Source: Streptomyces cellulosae
Lineage (GTDB): Bacteria; Actinomycetota; Actinomycetes; Streptomycetales; Streptomycetaceae
Length of the DNA: 64,000 bases
Assembly (NCBI GenBank): GCA_014655195.1
Contig: BNBH01000029.1
Location: forward strand, 35,612 to 99,611
Reading direction: 5' to 3'
Each line of letters opens with the position of its first letter. Position 1 is the stretch's first letter. Made by a program: the position numbers and the translations under genes. Positions 16,039-24,549 of this stretch are shown here, piece after piece. The notes under the pieces are model-generated. The model saw only the letters and a list, made by a program, of their open reading frames with translations, was not told the origin of the DNA and searched no databases.

Positions 16039-17247
16039 ATGATCGAGGCAGTCGGCCTGACCAAGCGGTACGGCGACAAGACCGCTGTGTACAACCTTTC
16101 CTTCCAGGTGCGTCCCGGCGCCGTCACCGGCTTCCTGGGCCCCAACGGCTCGGGCAAGTCGACGACGATGCGGATGATCCTCGGTCTGGACAACCCCACG
16201 GCGGGCCATGTCACGATCTGCGGCCACCCGTACGACAAGCTGCCCAACGCCCCCCGTCAGGTGGGCGCGCTGCTGGACGCCAAGGCGGTGCACGGCGGCC
16301 GGTCCGCCCGCAACCACCTGCTCAGCCTGGCCCAGCTGTCGGGCATCCCGGCCCGCCGGGTGGACGAGGTGCTGGGCGTGGTGGGTCTGCACGAGGTGGC
16401 GGGCCGGCGGTCCAAGGGCTTCTCCCTCGGCATGGGGCAGCGCCTGGGCATCGCCGCCGCGCTGCTGGGCGACCCGCAGGTGCTGCTGTTCGACGAGCCG
16501 GTCAACGGCCTCGACCCCGAGGGCATCCTCTGGGTGCGCAACCTGATGAAGTCGCTGGCCGCCGAGGGCCGTACGGTCTTCGTCTCCTCCCACCTGATGA
16601 GCGAGATGGCGCTGACCGCCGACCATCTCATCGTGATCGGCCGCGGCCAGCTCATGGCCGACATGAGCGTGAAGGACTTCATCTCCCACAACTCCGCCGA
16701 CTTCGCGCGGGTGCGCACGCCGGACAGCGAGCCGCAGCAGCGCGAGAAGCTGTCGGCGGCGATCACCGAGGCCGGCGGCCACGTCCTGCCCGAGCAGGAC
16801 GGCGCGCTGCGGGTGACGGGACTGCCGCTGCCCAGGATCAGCGACCTGGCCCACGACCACGACGTACGGCTGTGGGAGCTGTCGCCGCACCAGGCGTCCC
16901 TGGAGGAGGCGTACATGCGGATGACGCAGGGGGCCGTCGACTACCGCTCGACCACCGACCAGAAGGAAGGGCTCCAGCAGCCGCTGCCGCCGGGCGCGCA
17001 GCCGCCGATGCCGGTGCCGGGCCAGGGCCAGCCCGGCTGGTACGCCCCGCCGCCGCCCCAGCAGGGCGGGCAGCCCTTCGCCCCGCCGCAGGCCGCCCCC
17101 GCGGGCCCCTACGGCGCTCCTGCGGCCCCCGCGTCCGCTCCGGCCGCCCCGGTGGCGAACCCGTACGCGCAGCCTCCGCAGGCGCCGCAGAGCGCCCCGC
17201 AGCCCGCCCCCTCCGCCGAGCCGACCAAGTCCGAGGACGCCCGATGA
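16039..17247 (+). CDS. ABC exporter ATP-binding protein (system 2) with Pro-rich tail
   Basis: A 402-residue ATPase, very similar to the system 1 subunit over its first 300 residues (GPNGSGKST Walker A, GFSLGMGQRLGIAAALLGDP signature, LLFDEPVNGLDPEG Walker B, VSSHLMSEMALTADHL). It differs by a long low-complexity C-terminal extension of about 85 residues rich in Pro, Gln and Ala. ATG 16039 was chosen because it aligns with the paralog start (MIEAVGLTKRYG versus MIELEGLTKRYG); the in-frame GTG at 16030 is an alternative. The stop overlaps the permease ATG by four bases. Confidence 0.88.
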   Translation: MIEAVGLTKRYGDKTAVYNLSFQVRPGAVTGFLGPNGSGKSTTMRMILGLDNPTAGHVTICGHPYDKLPNAPRQVGALLDAKAVHGGRSARNHLLSLAQLSGIPARRVDEVLGVVGLHEVAGRRSKGFSLGMGQRLGIAAALLGDPQVLLFDEPVNGLDPEGILWVRNLMKSLAAEGRTVFVSSHLMSEMALTADHLIVIGRGQLMADMSVKDFISHNSADFARVRTPDSEPQQREKLSAAITEAGGHVLPEQDGALRVTGLPLPRISDLAHDHDVRLWELSPHQASLEEAYMRMTQGAVDYRSTTDQKEGLQQPLPPGAQPPMPVPGQGQPGWYAPPPPQQGGQPFAPPQAAPAGPYGAPAAPASAPAAPVANPYAQPPQAPQSAPQPAPSAEPTKSEDAR

Positions 17248-18131
17248 GCACGCCCCCGCCCCCGATGCCGCACAGCGCCGCACCCGAGTGGCCGGCCGCA
17301 CCCGGTGCCGCGCCCTCCGCACCGGCGTACCCCACCTACACGTCGCCCATCCCGGTGGTGCGCACCCACCTCGGGCACGCGCTCGCCTCCGAGTGGACGA
17401 AGATCCGGTCGGTGCGCTCGACCATGTGGACGCTGGGCGTGCTCGTCGCGCTCGTGGTCGGCATCGGTCTGCTGACCGGCCTGGTGATCGCCGGCTCCGA
17501 CCCCGACCTGGCCGGGGAGAGCCCGCTGTCGCTGGGCTTCTTCGGTCTGCTGCTGGGCTCGATGTGCCTCATCACGCTGGGCGTGCTGACCACCGCCTCC
17601 GAGTACGGCACGGGCATGATCCGCACGACGATGGTCGCCTGCCCCAGCCGCGGCCGGGTGCTGGCGGCGAAGGCCCTGGTGTTCTTCCTGGTCGCCTTCG
17701 TGGTGACCGTGGTGTGCGCGTCGGTCGTGGGCCTGCTGCACATGTCGCTGCTGGAGGAGTACAACGCGGCCGAGCCCTCCGTCGAGGAATGGCTGAAGGG
17801 CACGGTCGGCATCTCGCTCTACCTGGCGCTGCTCGGCACCCTGTCGCTGGCGGTCGGCTCGATCGTGCGGCACTCGGCGGGCGCCATCACCATCATGATC
17901 GCGCTGGTCCTCGCCCCGCTGGTCATCGCGATGTTCATGTTCTCGCCCTCGCTGGCGGACGTGCAGCAGGCGCTGTTCGAGTACTCCATCCCGAACCAGA
18001 TGAGCGTCTTCTACTCCACGTCCCTGTCGGAGTCGGGCCCGTCGGGCTGGGACCCGCTGTGGATCATGCTCGTCGTGACGGGGGCGGCGCTCGCCTTCGC
18101 GTTCACCCTGCTGCGGAAGCGGGACGTCTAG
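17244..18131 (+). CDS. ABC exporter permease (system 2) with Pro-rich N-terminus
   Basis: A 295-residue ABC-2 permease. The first 40 residues are Pro/Ala-rich (MSTPPPPMPHSAAPEWPAAP), unlike the system 1 permease. The conserved ASEWTKIRSVRSTMWTLGVL segment follows, then six hydrophobic helices and the SEYGTGMIRTTMVACPSRGR loop. The start lies inside the ATPase stop (ATGA). The Pro-rich N-terminus here and the Pro-rich C-terminus of its ATPase are encoded next to each other and may interact. The gene ends 37 bases before the convergent zinc-protein gene. Confidence 0.88.
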   Translation: MSTPPPPMPHSAAPEWPAAPGAAPSAPAYPTYTSPIPVVRTHLGHALASEWTKIRSVRSTMWTLGVLVALVVGIGLLTGLVIAGSDPDLAGESPLSLGFFGLLLGSMCLITLGVLTTASEYGTGMIRTTMVACPSRGRVLAAKALVFFLVAFVVTVVCASVVGLLHMSLLEEYNAAEPSVEEWLKGTVGISLYLALLGTLSLAVGSIVRHSAGAITIMIALVLAPLVIAMFMFSPSLADVQQALFEYSIPNQMSVFYSTSLSESGPSGWDPLWIMLVVTGAALAFAFTLLRKRDV

Positions 18132-18167
18132 GAACGTCCAGGGGGCCCGGAGAACTCTGGGGCTCCG

Positions 18168-18500
18168 TCAGAACCTCGGCGCGTTACGGGACCGCTGCAC
18201 CCGCGTGGTGCGGCGGTCCTTCGCGTTCCAGCAGGCCTTGTGCCAGTGCCGGCGCTCGTCGACGCCGGAGTGCTCGGGCCAGGCCACCACGTGCGGCACC
18301 CCGTCCGGGATCAACTGGTCGCAGCCCGGGCACCGGTAGGACTTGCCGCGGGCGCTGCTGCCCGCCACGTGCCGCACGCTCCAGTCCTCGCCCCGCCAGG
18401 ACTCGGTGGACTGCCAGCCGCCGTACCTCCCGGAGCGGTCGTCCTCGGCGCTCCGGCCGGACGAACCGGCTCCCTTGGGTCGGTTGCGACGCGGGGACAC
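18168..18500 (-). CDS. Small Cys/His protein, probable zinc-binding
   Basis: A 110-residue basic protein conserved in streptomycetes, often labelled 'ATP/GTP-binding protein' without visible nucleotide motifs. The C-terminal half has YRCPGCDQLIPDG, then HVVAWPEH, then RRHWHKACWNAKDRRT, a Cys2...His/Cys arrangement suggesting one zinc site. The N-terminal half is polar and probably disordered. GTG 18500 was chosen because GAGG lies six bases upstream; GTG 18512 lacks one. It may bind nucleic acid, given many Arg and Lys residues, but no function is established. Confidence 0.75.
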   Translation of the reverse strand: MSPRRNRPKGAGSSGRSAEDDRSGRYGGWQSTESWRGEDWSVRHVAGSSARGKSYRCPGCDQLIPDGVPHVVAWPEHSGVDERRHWHKACWNAKDRRTTRVQRSRNAPRF

Positions 18501-18741
18501 AGGACACCTCACGGGGCTATACAGGATGCACGGACCGCGTCCAGCCTAGCCGCCGCGGGCCCGGGTACGCGTACGCCGCCAATCGCCACAAGTCACTCCC
18601 CGGCGCGCGGCGGCCCTGTATGAGCGGCCGATTCTGCAGACAATCCGCAAAATCGCTCACCCGGCCGTGTCCTCGGCACGTGTCGGGCGGTTATGCCCTG
18701 CGGGGGAGCTCCGCGTCGGAGCCAAGGAAGCAGGAAAAGCA

Positions 18742-19770
18742 ATGCGCGTTGGAAGTTTCGTGTTGGCGGCCCGGTTCCCCGGGCAGGGCGAAGGGGAGGC
18801 GCTGCACCGCGCCGTCCGCTCCGCCGAGGTGGCCGAGGAGTCGGGGCTCGACACGGTCTGGCTGGCCGAGCACCACTTCGTGCCCTACGGCACCTGCCCG
18901 TCCGCCGTCACCCTGGCGGCCATGCTGCTCGGCCGCACCCGGCGGCTGCGCGTGGGCACGGCGGTCAGTGTGCTGCCCACCGCCCACCCGGTCGCGCTCG
19001 GCGAGCAGGCCGCGCTGCTGCACGTCGCCAGCGGCGGACGGTTCTCGCTGGGCCTCGGCCGCGGCGGCCCGTGGGTGGACCTGGAGGTCTTCGGGGCCGG
19101 ATTGGAGGCGTACGAGAGGGGGTTCCCGGAGGCCCTGGACCTGCTGCTGCGCTGGCTGCGCGAGCCGTCCGTGGGCGCCGACGGCGAGCGGTACAGGTTC
19201 CGCGAGGTGCCGGTCGTCCCCCGCCCCACGGAGGCGCTCACCGAGGCCGCGGGCCCGGAGGTCGTGGTCGCCTGCACCTCCCCCGCGAGCGTACGGCTGG
19301 CCGCCGAGCGCGGGCTGCCGATGCTGCTGGGCATGCACGTCGGGGACGAGGAGAAGGCCGAGATGGTCGCCCTGTGGCGGCGTCACGCGCGCGCCGCCGG
19401 CCGGACGTCCGCCGAGATCGAGGACGCGGCCCATGTCTCCGCCGGGGTCTGCCAGATCGCGGACCGGCGCGCGGACGCGGCCGAGACACTGCTGAAGGCC
19501 ATGCCGGGCTGGCTGAAACAAGGGCTGGACGCGCATGTGACGGTGGACGGCCGCGAGCGCCGGATGCGCGACCCGCTGGCCTACACCGAGCTGCTGTGCG
19601 GGCTGCACCCGGTGGGCACCCCGCGGCTGTGCGCCGACCGGCTCGCCGCGACCAGCGAGCGGACCGGCATCTCCCGCTTCGCGCTGCTCGTCGAGGGCTC
19701 CGGGGACCTGGCGGCGACCGAGGAGAACGTACGGCGGCTCGGCGCCGAAGTGCTCCCCCAACTCACCTGA
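18742..19770 (+). CDS. LLM-class flavin-dependent oxidoreductase
   Basis: A 342-residue luciferase-like monooxygenase of the F420/FMN TIM-barrel fold. The start MRVGSFVLAARFPGQGEGEAL, the segment LDTVWLAEHHFVPYGTCPSA, TAVSVLPTAHPVALGEQAALL and the glycine-rich RFSLGLGRGGPW are diagnostic. The C-terminal part has the usual FALLVEGSGDLAATEENVRRL helix. GGAAAAGC precedes the ATG. It stands alone between convergent and divergent neighbours, so the substrate cannot be inferred. An upstream in-frame start at 18667 would add a peptide without family similarity and was not used. Confidence 0.85.
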   Translation: MRVGSFVLAARFPGQGEGEALHRAVRSAEVAEESGLDTVWLAEHHFVPYGTCPSAVTLAAMLLGRTRRLRVGTAVSVLPTAHPVALGEQAALLHVASGGRFSLGLGRGGPWVDLEVFGAGLEAYERGFPEALDLLLRWLREPSVGADGERYRFREVPVVPRPTEALTEAAGPEVVVACTSPASVRLAAERGLPMLLGMHVGDEEKAEMVALWRRHARAAGRTSAEIEDAAHVSAGVCQIADRRADAAETLLKAMPGWLKQGLDAHVTVDGRERRMRDPLAYTELLCGLHPVGTPRLCADRLAATSERTGISRFALLVEGSGDLAATEENVRRLGAEVLPQLT

Positions 19771-19854
19771 CCGGTCGGGGCGTTCCAAGGATGCTTGCCG
19801 CCCCGGTACAGACTGCACCTCCCGCGTACGGAGCGGCAAGCCATCGATGGAGCG

Positions 19855-20247
19855 TCAGCAGTCGCGCAGTTCCGGCGACTGGTTGAGCAGTTGGCTGCGC
19901 ACCGAGGTGAAGCGGGCCAGCGTCTCGTCGACCGAGGAGTCAAGCGGGAACACGGCCACCCGGTGGCAGTTCTGGAAGGCCAGCCGAACACCGAAGTGCC
20001 GTTGCAGCGCGCCGCGTATCGCGTCACTCGCGAGCGCACGCAGCAGCTGACCGCGTGCCTGCTCGTCCGGCGGAGGCGTCTGGTTGTCGGCGAAGGCTCC
20101 GCCGTCCACCTTCAGCTGGGCCACCAGGGAGCTGATCATCTCCCACGCGTAGGGCAGGGAGGTCCGGACGCAGTCGACGAAGGCAGCTTCGTCGACCTCG
20201 CCTCGCTCGGCCTGTTCGAGTAGGGCCGGTGAGACGTCGAGCGACAT
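19855..20247 (-). CDS. SCO5389-type conserved hypothetical protein
   Basis: A 130-residue acidic helical protein starting MSLDVSPALLEQAERGEVDE, with a good AGGAG six bases before the ATG at 20247. I recognise it as the conserved Streptomyces family named after SCO5389, which lies next to nucS. No catalytic motif, signal peptide or membrane helix is visible; the body is predicted to be alpha-helical (WEMISSLVAQLKVDG, GQLLRALASDAIRGALQRHF). It is divergent from nucS, and the inverted repeat 20263-20281 lies immediately upstream. Function unknown. Confidence 0.8.
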   Translation of the reverse strand: MSLDVSPALLEQAERGEVDEAAFVDCVRTSLPYAWEMISSLVAQLKVDGGAFADNQTPPPDEQARGQLLRALASDAIRGALQRHFGVRLAFQNCHRVAVFPLDSSVDETLARFTSVRSQLLNQSPELRDC

Positions 20248-20262
20248 GGGTTCTCCTCTCGC

Positions 20263-20281
20263 ACCCCCAGTACTCGGGGGT
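20263..20281. promoter_or_regulatory. ACCCCC...GGGGGT palindrome upstream of SCO5389-type gene
   Basis: ACCCCC and GGGGGT are separated by the seven bases AGTACTC, itself nearly symmetric. It lies 15 bases upstream of the leftward start codon, beside its ribosome-binding site, so it could be an operator or a 5' mRNA hairpin. Confidence 0.4.
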
Positions 20282-20521
20282 TGCCTGACAGATAAGGGAG
20301 TGCGCGAGAACGGGCACGCTGCGTACACAGTCCGCGACCTCCCGTTCAATACCGTAAGCAACGGACGGTGACCGCACCAGGAGAACGGGCGGATGCGGAA
20401 CTTCCTGTAGGCCGGAAATCGGCCATCGCGGAACACGCGTTTTCCAGGAGATACAGGACGCGCCTCACGCGCCCCGGGGGGCACCTGTGAGGGCGAATCG
20501 CGTCCACCCCGGCCGGTCGAG

Positions 20522-20527
20522 TAGCGT
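20522..20527 (+). promoter_or_regulatory. TAGCGT -10 box before nucS, leaderless start likely
   Basis: TAGCGT lies eight bases before ATG 20536 and no Shine-Dalgarno is present, as in the ABC gene at 14156. Confidence 0.4.
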
Positions 20528-20535
20528 TGCCGACC

Positions 20536-21207
20536 ATGCGTCTCGTCATTGCCCGCTGCTCCGTGGACTACGCCGGGCGGCTCACCGCGCACCTGCCGTC
20601 CGCACCTCGTCTGATCCTCGTCAAGGCGGACGGCAGCGTCTCGATCCATGCCGACGACCGGGCCTACAAGCCCCTCAACTGGATGTCGCCGCCGTGCACC
20701 CTGAAGGAGGGCACCGGCGAACAGGAGGGCGTCTGGACCGTCGTCAACAAGGCGGGCGAGAAGCTCATCATCACGATGGAGGAGATCCTCCACGACTCGT
20801 CGCACGAACTCGGCGTCGATCCCGGCCTGATCAAGGACGGCGTGGAAGCACACCTTCAGGAACTGCTCGCCGACCGCATCGAGACCCTCGGCGAGGGCTA
20901 CACCCTGATCCGCCGCGAGTACATGACCGCGATCGGTCCGGTCGACATCCTGTGCCGGGACGCCGACGGGCAGACCGTCGCCGTGGAGATCAAGCGGCGC
21001 GGCGAGATCGACGGCGTGGAGCAGCTCACCCGCTACCTGGAACTCCTCAACCGCGATCCGCATCTCGCGCCGGTGCGCGGCATCTTCGCCGCCCAGGAGA
21101 TCAAGCCGCAGGCCCGGGTGCTCGCCTCCGACCGCGGCATCGGCTGCCAGATCCTCGACTACGACGCCCTGCGCGGCATCGAGGACGACAAGCTGCGCCT
21201 GTTCTGA
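20536..21207 (+). CDS. nucS: Endonuclease NucS (EndoMS), noncanonical mismatch repair
   Basis: A 223-residue DNA endonuclease that cuts both strands at mismatches and replaces MutS/MutL in actinobacteria. The N-terminal beta domain (residues 1-100) binds DNA and dimerises; the C-terminal nuclease domain has the PD-(D/E)xK core: Asp137 in IGPVDIL, Glu151 and Lys153 in AVEIKRRG, then EQLTRYLELL. The C-terminal LRLF is the site expected to contact the sliding clamp. The start MRLVIARCSVDYAGRL matches the family exactly. The gene is probably leaderless and ends with a strong terminator. Confidence 0.95.
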   Translation: MRLVIARCSVDYAGRLTAHLPSAPRLILVKADGSVSIHADDRAYKPLNWMSPPCTLKEGTGEQEGVWTVVNKAGEKLIITMEEILHDSSHELGVDPGLIKDGVEAHLQELLADRIETLGEGYTLIRREYMTAIGPVDILCRDADGQTVAVEIKRRGEIDGVEQLTRYLELLNRDPHLAPVRGIFAAQEIKPQARVLASDRGIGCQILDYDALRGIEDDKLRLF

Positions 21208-21233
21208 GCGGCGCGCCACGACGGCGCGCGCAG

Positions 21234-21267
21234 GGGGGGCCGGGTTCCGTGCGGAACCCGGCCCCCC
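21234..21267. terminator. Bidirectional hairpin between nucS and the membrane ATPase gene
   Basis: GGGGGGCCGGGTTCCG (21234-21249) pairs with 21252-21267. It lies between two converging genes and can end both transcripts. Confidence 0.8.
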
Positions 21268-21292
21268 TGTCGTCTGCGGCGCGTCGGGCGGC

Positions 21293-23812
21293 TTAGATCA
21301 GCGTTTCCGACTCCTCGGGCGAGGCCTGATCCGTGCTCTGCGTGGCGGTCGTGGAGGTCTCGACGGGAGATGAGGAGGCGGGACCACTGGCGGAGTTGCT
21401 GGTGGACGGCTCCTCCGGCGACGTGGTGGGGCTCTCCGTCGGCTGCTCCGTGGGTTCCTCCGAGGGCTCTTCGGTCTCCGTCTCGGTCGGCGTGGGTGAG
21501 TTCGACGTAGGCGGCCTCGGCGACTTGGTCGGCTTCGTCGGCGTGCCGCCCGGCGACGACGGCCGCGTCGACTCGTCCGGCTCCTCCGTGCGCGTCTCGT
21601 CGTCCGAGGGTTCGTCGGACCCGGTGGCCGTCGGCGTCGGGTCGTCCGCGGTGCCGGGCGTGCCGTCGGGACCGGGGTCGGAGGGGCGGCTGGTGGCCTT
21701 GCCCGTGTCGCCCTTGTTGCCGGCGGCCGGGTCCGCGTCGAGGCTGCCGTCGTCCAGGCCCTGGCTGGCGGACGGGTTCACGCCCACGTTCTCCGAGGGC
21801 GACGCGGGGTCGTTGCCGGACGTGGCGCCGAGGGTGACGACGGTGCCCAGGACGGCGACGAGCAGCGCGCCCGCGCCCGCCGCGACCAGGTTCCGCTTGG
21901 CGAGTCCCTTGACGCCGCCCCCGACGCCGTCCTTGGTCTGCTGCGGGACCGTAGCGGCCGGCACGGCGCGGGAGACGACCAGACCGGTGTCCGCGGGGGG
22001 CTGGAGGTCGGGGAAGGCCATCGGCACCCCGCGTGGCGGGGACGCCGACTCCTCGACGTGCGCCTCGGGCACCTCCTCCGCCGCGGTCGGCGCGATCGAG
22101 AGCGGGACGCCGGAGCGGTCGGCGACGAGGGCCAGCGCCCTGCGTCCCGCGACCGTGCCGCGCTTGTCGGAGAGGGCGCCGCGCAGGCCGATGGACGCCT
22201 CCAGCTCTGCGCGCGCCCGGTCGAGCTGTCCGGCACACAGCGCGTGGATGCCCAGCTCGTGGTGGAAGTAGGCCTGTTCACCCACGTCCCCGGCGATGCG
22301 GGCGGCCTCCGCGCCGGCCCGCAGCGCCCGCTCCCAGGCGCTCCAGTGGAGCCCGGCGGCGAAGGCGGGCGCGGCGGTGCGGGCGAGCTGCACGGCGGTG
22401 CTGGGCTCGTCGGCCGTGCCGCCGGCGATCGGCGACAGGGCGGTGAGCGCGGCGAGGACCGCGTCGGACTCGGCGCAGACGCGCTCCGGGGTCACCGAGG
22501 GGTGTCCGGTCCACCAGGCGTAGTGCTGCGCGGCCTCGCGGATGCGGGCGTCGGCGTCGTCGGTGTACCCGGCGGCCTCCAGCTGGGCGGGGACGCCGGC
22601 GGCGAGCCGGTGGCGGGCGCCGACCGGGGAGACGAGGCCGCAGGAGACGAGTTCGCCGAGGGCGGCGTCGGCGTGGGTGTCGCCCACCAGGGCGGGCAGG
22701 TGCGCCTGGTGCGGCACCTCGCCGCCGAGCGCGACGGCGAACCGCAGGGTGGCGCGGGCGGAGGCGCTGAGCCGGGAGGCGAGCAGCGGGGCGGGCGCGG
22801 CGGCCTCGCCGAGGGAGGGCAGCGGGACGTCGTCGCCGTCGGCGGGGTCGTGGGGCGTCTCGTCGGGCCGTACGTCCTCGAAGACGCCGAACTCGTCGAC
22901 GGCGCTGGTGCCGGCCCGCAGCCGGTCGCGCTGGCGCAGCAGGGCGCCCGCCTGGACGAAGCGCAGCGGCAGGCCCTCGGACTCGAACCACAGGTCGCCC
23001 GCCCAGGTGGCCTCCTCGTCGGTGAGGGTGCGGCCGACGGCGTGCCCGAGCAGGTCGAGGCCTGCCGCGCGATCGAGGCCCGGCAGTTCGACGTCCTCGA
23101 CGCCGGAGTCGGCGGAGGGGTCGGCCACGTCCGGGGTGGCGGAGAAGAGGAAGGCGCACTCGGGGGTGGCGTCCAGCAGCTCGTCGAGCGGGACCCCGCC
23201 GAACTCCAGGTCGTCCACGACGACGACGGCGCCGATCTCCCGGACGCTCTCGAGGAGTTCGTCCCGGTCGGGTCGGTGCAGGGGCGCGTCGAAGACGGCG
23301 TGGAAGAGGTCGTGGAGGAGGTCGTCGGCGGTGCGGCGGTGGCCGTTGAGGCGGACCACCCCGTCGGGCGCGAGGTCGGCACAGTCCTCGGCGACGACGT
23401 CGAGCAGCCGGGTGCGGCCGGAACCGCCGGGGCCGACGAGACGCACGGAGCGGCCGCGGGCGAGCAGCCGTACCAGGGTCTCCCGTTCGTCCTGACGGGC
23501 CAGCAGGGGCAGCGACGGCTGCGCGGGGCCCGGGGGGACGGGCGGGGCCGCGGCGCGCTCCACCTCGGCCCGCTCGGGCTCGGTGAGCCTGCCGGGGCGC
23601 GCGGGCCGCTCGGCGGGCGGGCAGGGCTCGATCTCGCTGCCGTCGACGGGGTTGACGGTCAGCAGGAAGTCCCCGGAGACGAGCTGCACCGTGCGGGCGG
23701 GCGCGGGCGCGTGCTGTCCGAAGTCGGAGGTGAGGGATTCCCTGGGAGGGCGCTGGCGCGGCGCATCGCCGCCGTGGCCGTACTCCTCGGGTCCCGTGCG
23801 GTTCGGGTCCAT
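21293..23812 (-). CDS. Membrane-anchored STAND-like P-loop ATPase with external Ser/Thr/Pro/Glu tail
   Basis: An 839-residue protein of unusual build. The N-terminal 100 residues are Pro-rich and polar. A P-loop GPGGSGRT is at 127-134, then an AAA/STAND-like core with a probable Walker B VVVVDDLEFGG and an arginine-rich sensor region. A helical, TPR-like middle (about 440-600; HYAWWTGHPS, HHELGIHALCAGQLDRA) follows. One membrane helix lies at about 640-663 (VAAGAGALLVAVLGTVVTLGA), and the last 175 residues are a disordered Thr/Ser/Pro/Glu tail outside the cell. Start ATG 23812 has AGGA close by. A STAS-protein gene lies just upstream. Signal and output are unknown. Confidence 0.8.
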   Translation of the reverse strand: MDPNRTGPEEYGHGGDAPRQRPPRESLTSDFGQHAPAPARTVQLVSGDFLLTVNPVDGSEIEPCPPAERPARPGRLTEPERAEVERAAAPPVPPGPAQPSLPLLARQDERETLVRLLARGRSVRLVGPGGSGRTRLLDVVAEDCADLAPDGVVRLNGHRRTADDLLHDLFHAVFDAPLHRPDRDELLESVREIGAVVVVDDLEFGGVPLDELLDATPECAFLFSATPDVADPSADSGVEDVELPGLDRAAGLDLLGHAVGRTLTDEEATWAGDLWFESEGLPLRFVQAGALLRQRDRLRAGTSAVDEFGVFEDVRPDETPHDPADGDDVPLPSLGEAAAPAPLLASRLSASARATLRFAVALGGEVPHQAHLPALVGDTHADAALGELVSCGLVSPVGARHRLAAGVPAQLEAAGYTDDADARIREAAQHYAWWTGHPSVTPERVCAESDAVLAALTALSPIAGGTADEPSTAVQLARTAAPAFAAGLHWSAWERALRAGAEAARIAGDVGEQAYFHHELGIHALCAGQLDRARAELEASIGLRGALSDKRGTVAGRRALALVADRSGVPLSIAPTAAEEVPEAHVEESASPPRGVPMAFPDLQPPADTGLVVSRAVPAATVPQQTKDGVGGGVKGLAKRNLVAAGAGALLVAVLGTVVTLGATSGNDPASPSENVGVNPSASQGLDDGSLDADPAAGNKGDTGKATSRPSDPGPDGTPGTADDPTPTATGSDEPSDDETRTEEPDESTRPSSPGGTPTKPTKSPRPPTSNSPTPTETETEEPSEEPTEQPTESPTTSPEEPSTSNSASGPASSSPVETSTTATQSTDQASPEESETLI

Positions 23813-24072
23813 AGGTCCTAGCCCCCAAAAGCGTCGTGGCTGAAGCCCTCCCCGGCCTCGCTGCACACCGCGCTGTCGCTTCTGGTCCGGGCCCGCTCGA
23901 GGGTTGCAAGGCAGCGGGCAGCCGAACCCTAAACCTTCGGTCAGTATCCACGACAGCCCGGGGTACCAGGGCGTCCGACTGGTCACGGTCTCGTGAGGAT
24001 TGTGCGCGCGGCGCGGGGTTCGCGGGCGTGGGCCCGGCTTCTCCGGCTCGTCCGTCGTGCACCCGTACGCCC

Positions 24073-24396
24073 TTACACGCGGGGCAGCGTGTCCACCCCG
24101 ATGCCCCCCTCGATCGCCAGGATGCGGTGCAGCCGGGTGGCCACCAACAGGCGCTGCATCTGGGGCGGCACGTCGCGCAGCACCAGGCGCCGACCGCAGC
24201 GGCCGGCCCGTCGGTGGGCCCCCATGATCACCCCGAGTCCGGTGGCGTCCCAGGAGTCCAGTTCGGACAGGTCCAGCACGAGGTCGCCGACTCCGTCGTC
24301 GACGGCCGAGTGCAGGACCGTACGGGCGTCCGCCGCGCTGCGGACGTCGAGGCGGCCCCCGACGACCAGCTCGGCGTGGTCGCCCCTGATGTGCAT
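24073..24396 (-). CDS. STAS-domain anti-sigma factor antagonist-like protein
   Basis: A 107-residue STAS protein (MHIRGDHAELVVGGRLDVRS, LVLDLSELDSWDATGLGVIM). STAS proteins release sigma factors by binding kinase-type anti-sigma factors and are switched off by phosphorylation of a Ser in the DSxG motif. Here the motif reads D50-A51-T52-G53, so the canonical phospho-Ser is Ala; Thr52 is the only nearby hydroxyl. GGAG lies six bases before the ATG. An in-frame start further upstream (24453) is poorly supported. Neighbours do not include a sigma factor or RsbW-type kinase. Confidence 0.85.
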   Translation of the reverse strand: MHIRGDHAELVVGGRLDVRSAADARTVLHSAVDDGVGDLVLDLSELDSWDATGLGVIMGAHRRAGRCGRRLVLRDVPPQMQRLLVATRLHRILAIEGGIGVDTLPRV

Positions 24397-24511
24397 ATGC
24401 GCTCCCCGTGATGCGTGGTGTGCTCCGCGGTGTCCTGACGGCCGGTGTTGCAACCTCTGACTGCGTGACGGCCGCGGAGGTTGCTGCCTGTGAGCGAACC
24501 GATACCGAATT

Positions 24512-24540
24512 CACCCCGGCGTGTGATGCACGCCGGGGTG
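24512..24540 (-). terminator. Perfect 12-bp hairpin after the hydroxyacyl-CoA dehydrogenase gene
   Basis: CACCCCGGCGTG (24512-24523) and CACGCCGGGGTG (24529-24540) with loop TGATG lie 9 bases past the leftward stop codon at 24550. Confidence 0.85.
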
Positions 24541-24549
24541 TGCGCGGTC

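Noticed and set aside
21293..24514. A 1073-codon version of the membrane ATPase gene
   Set aside because: The part upstream of 23812 overlaps the STAS gene on the same strand in another frame and has no ATPase similarity; ATG 23812 is better.
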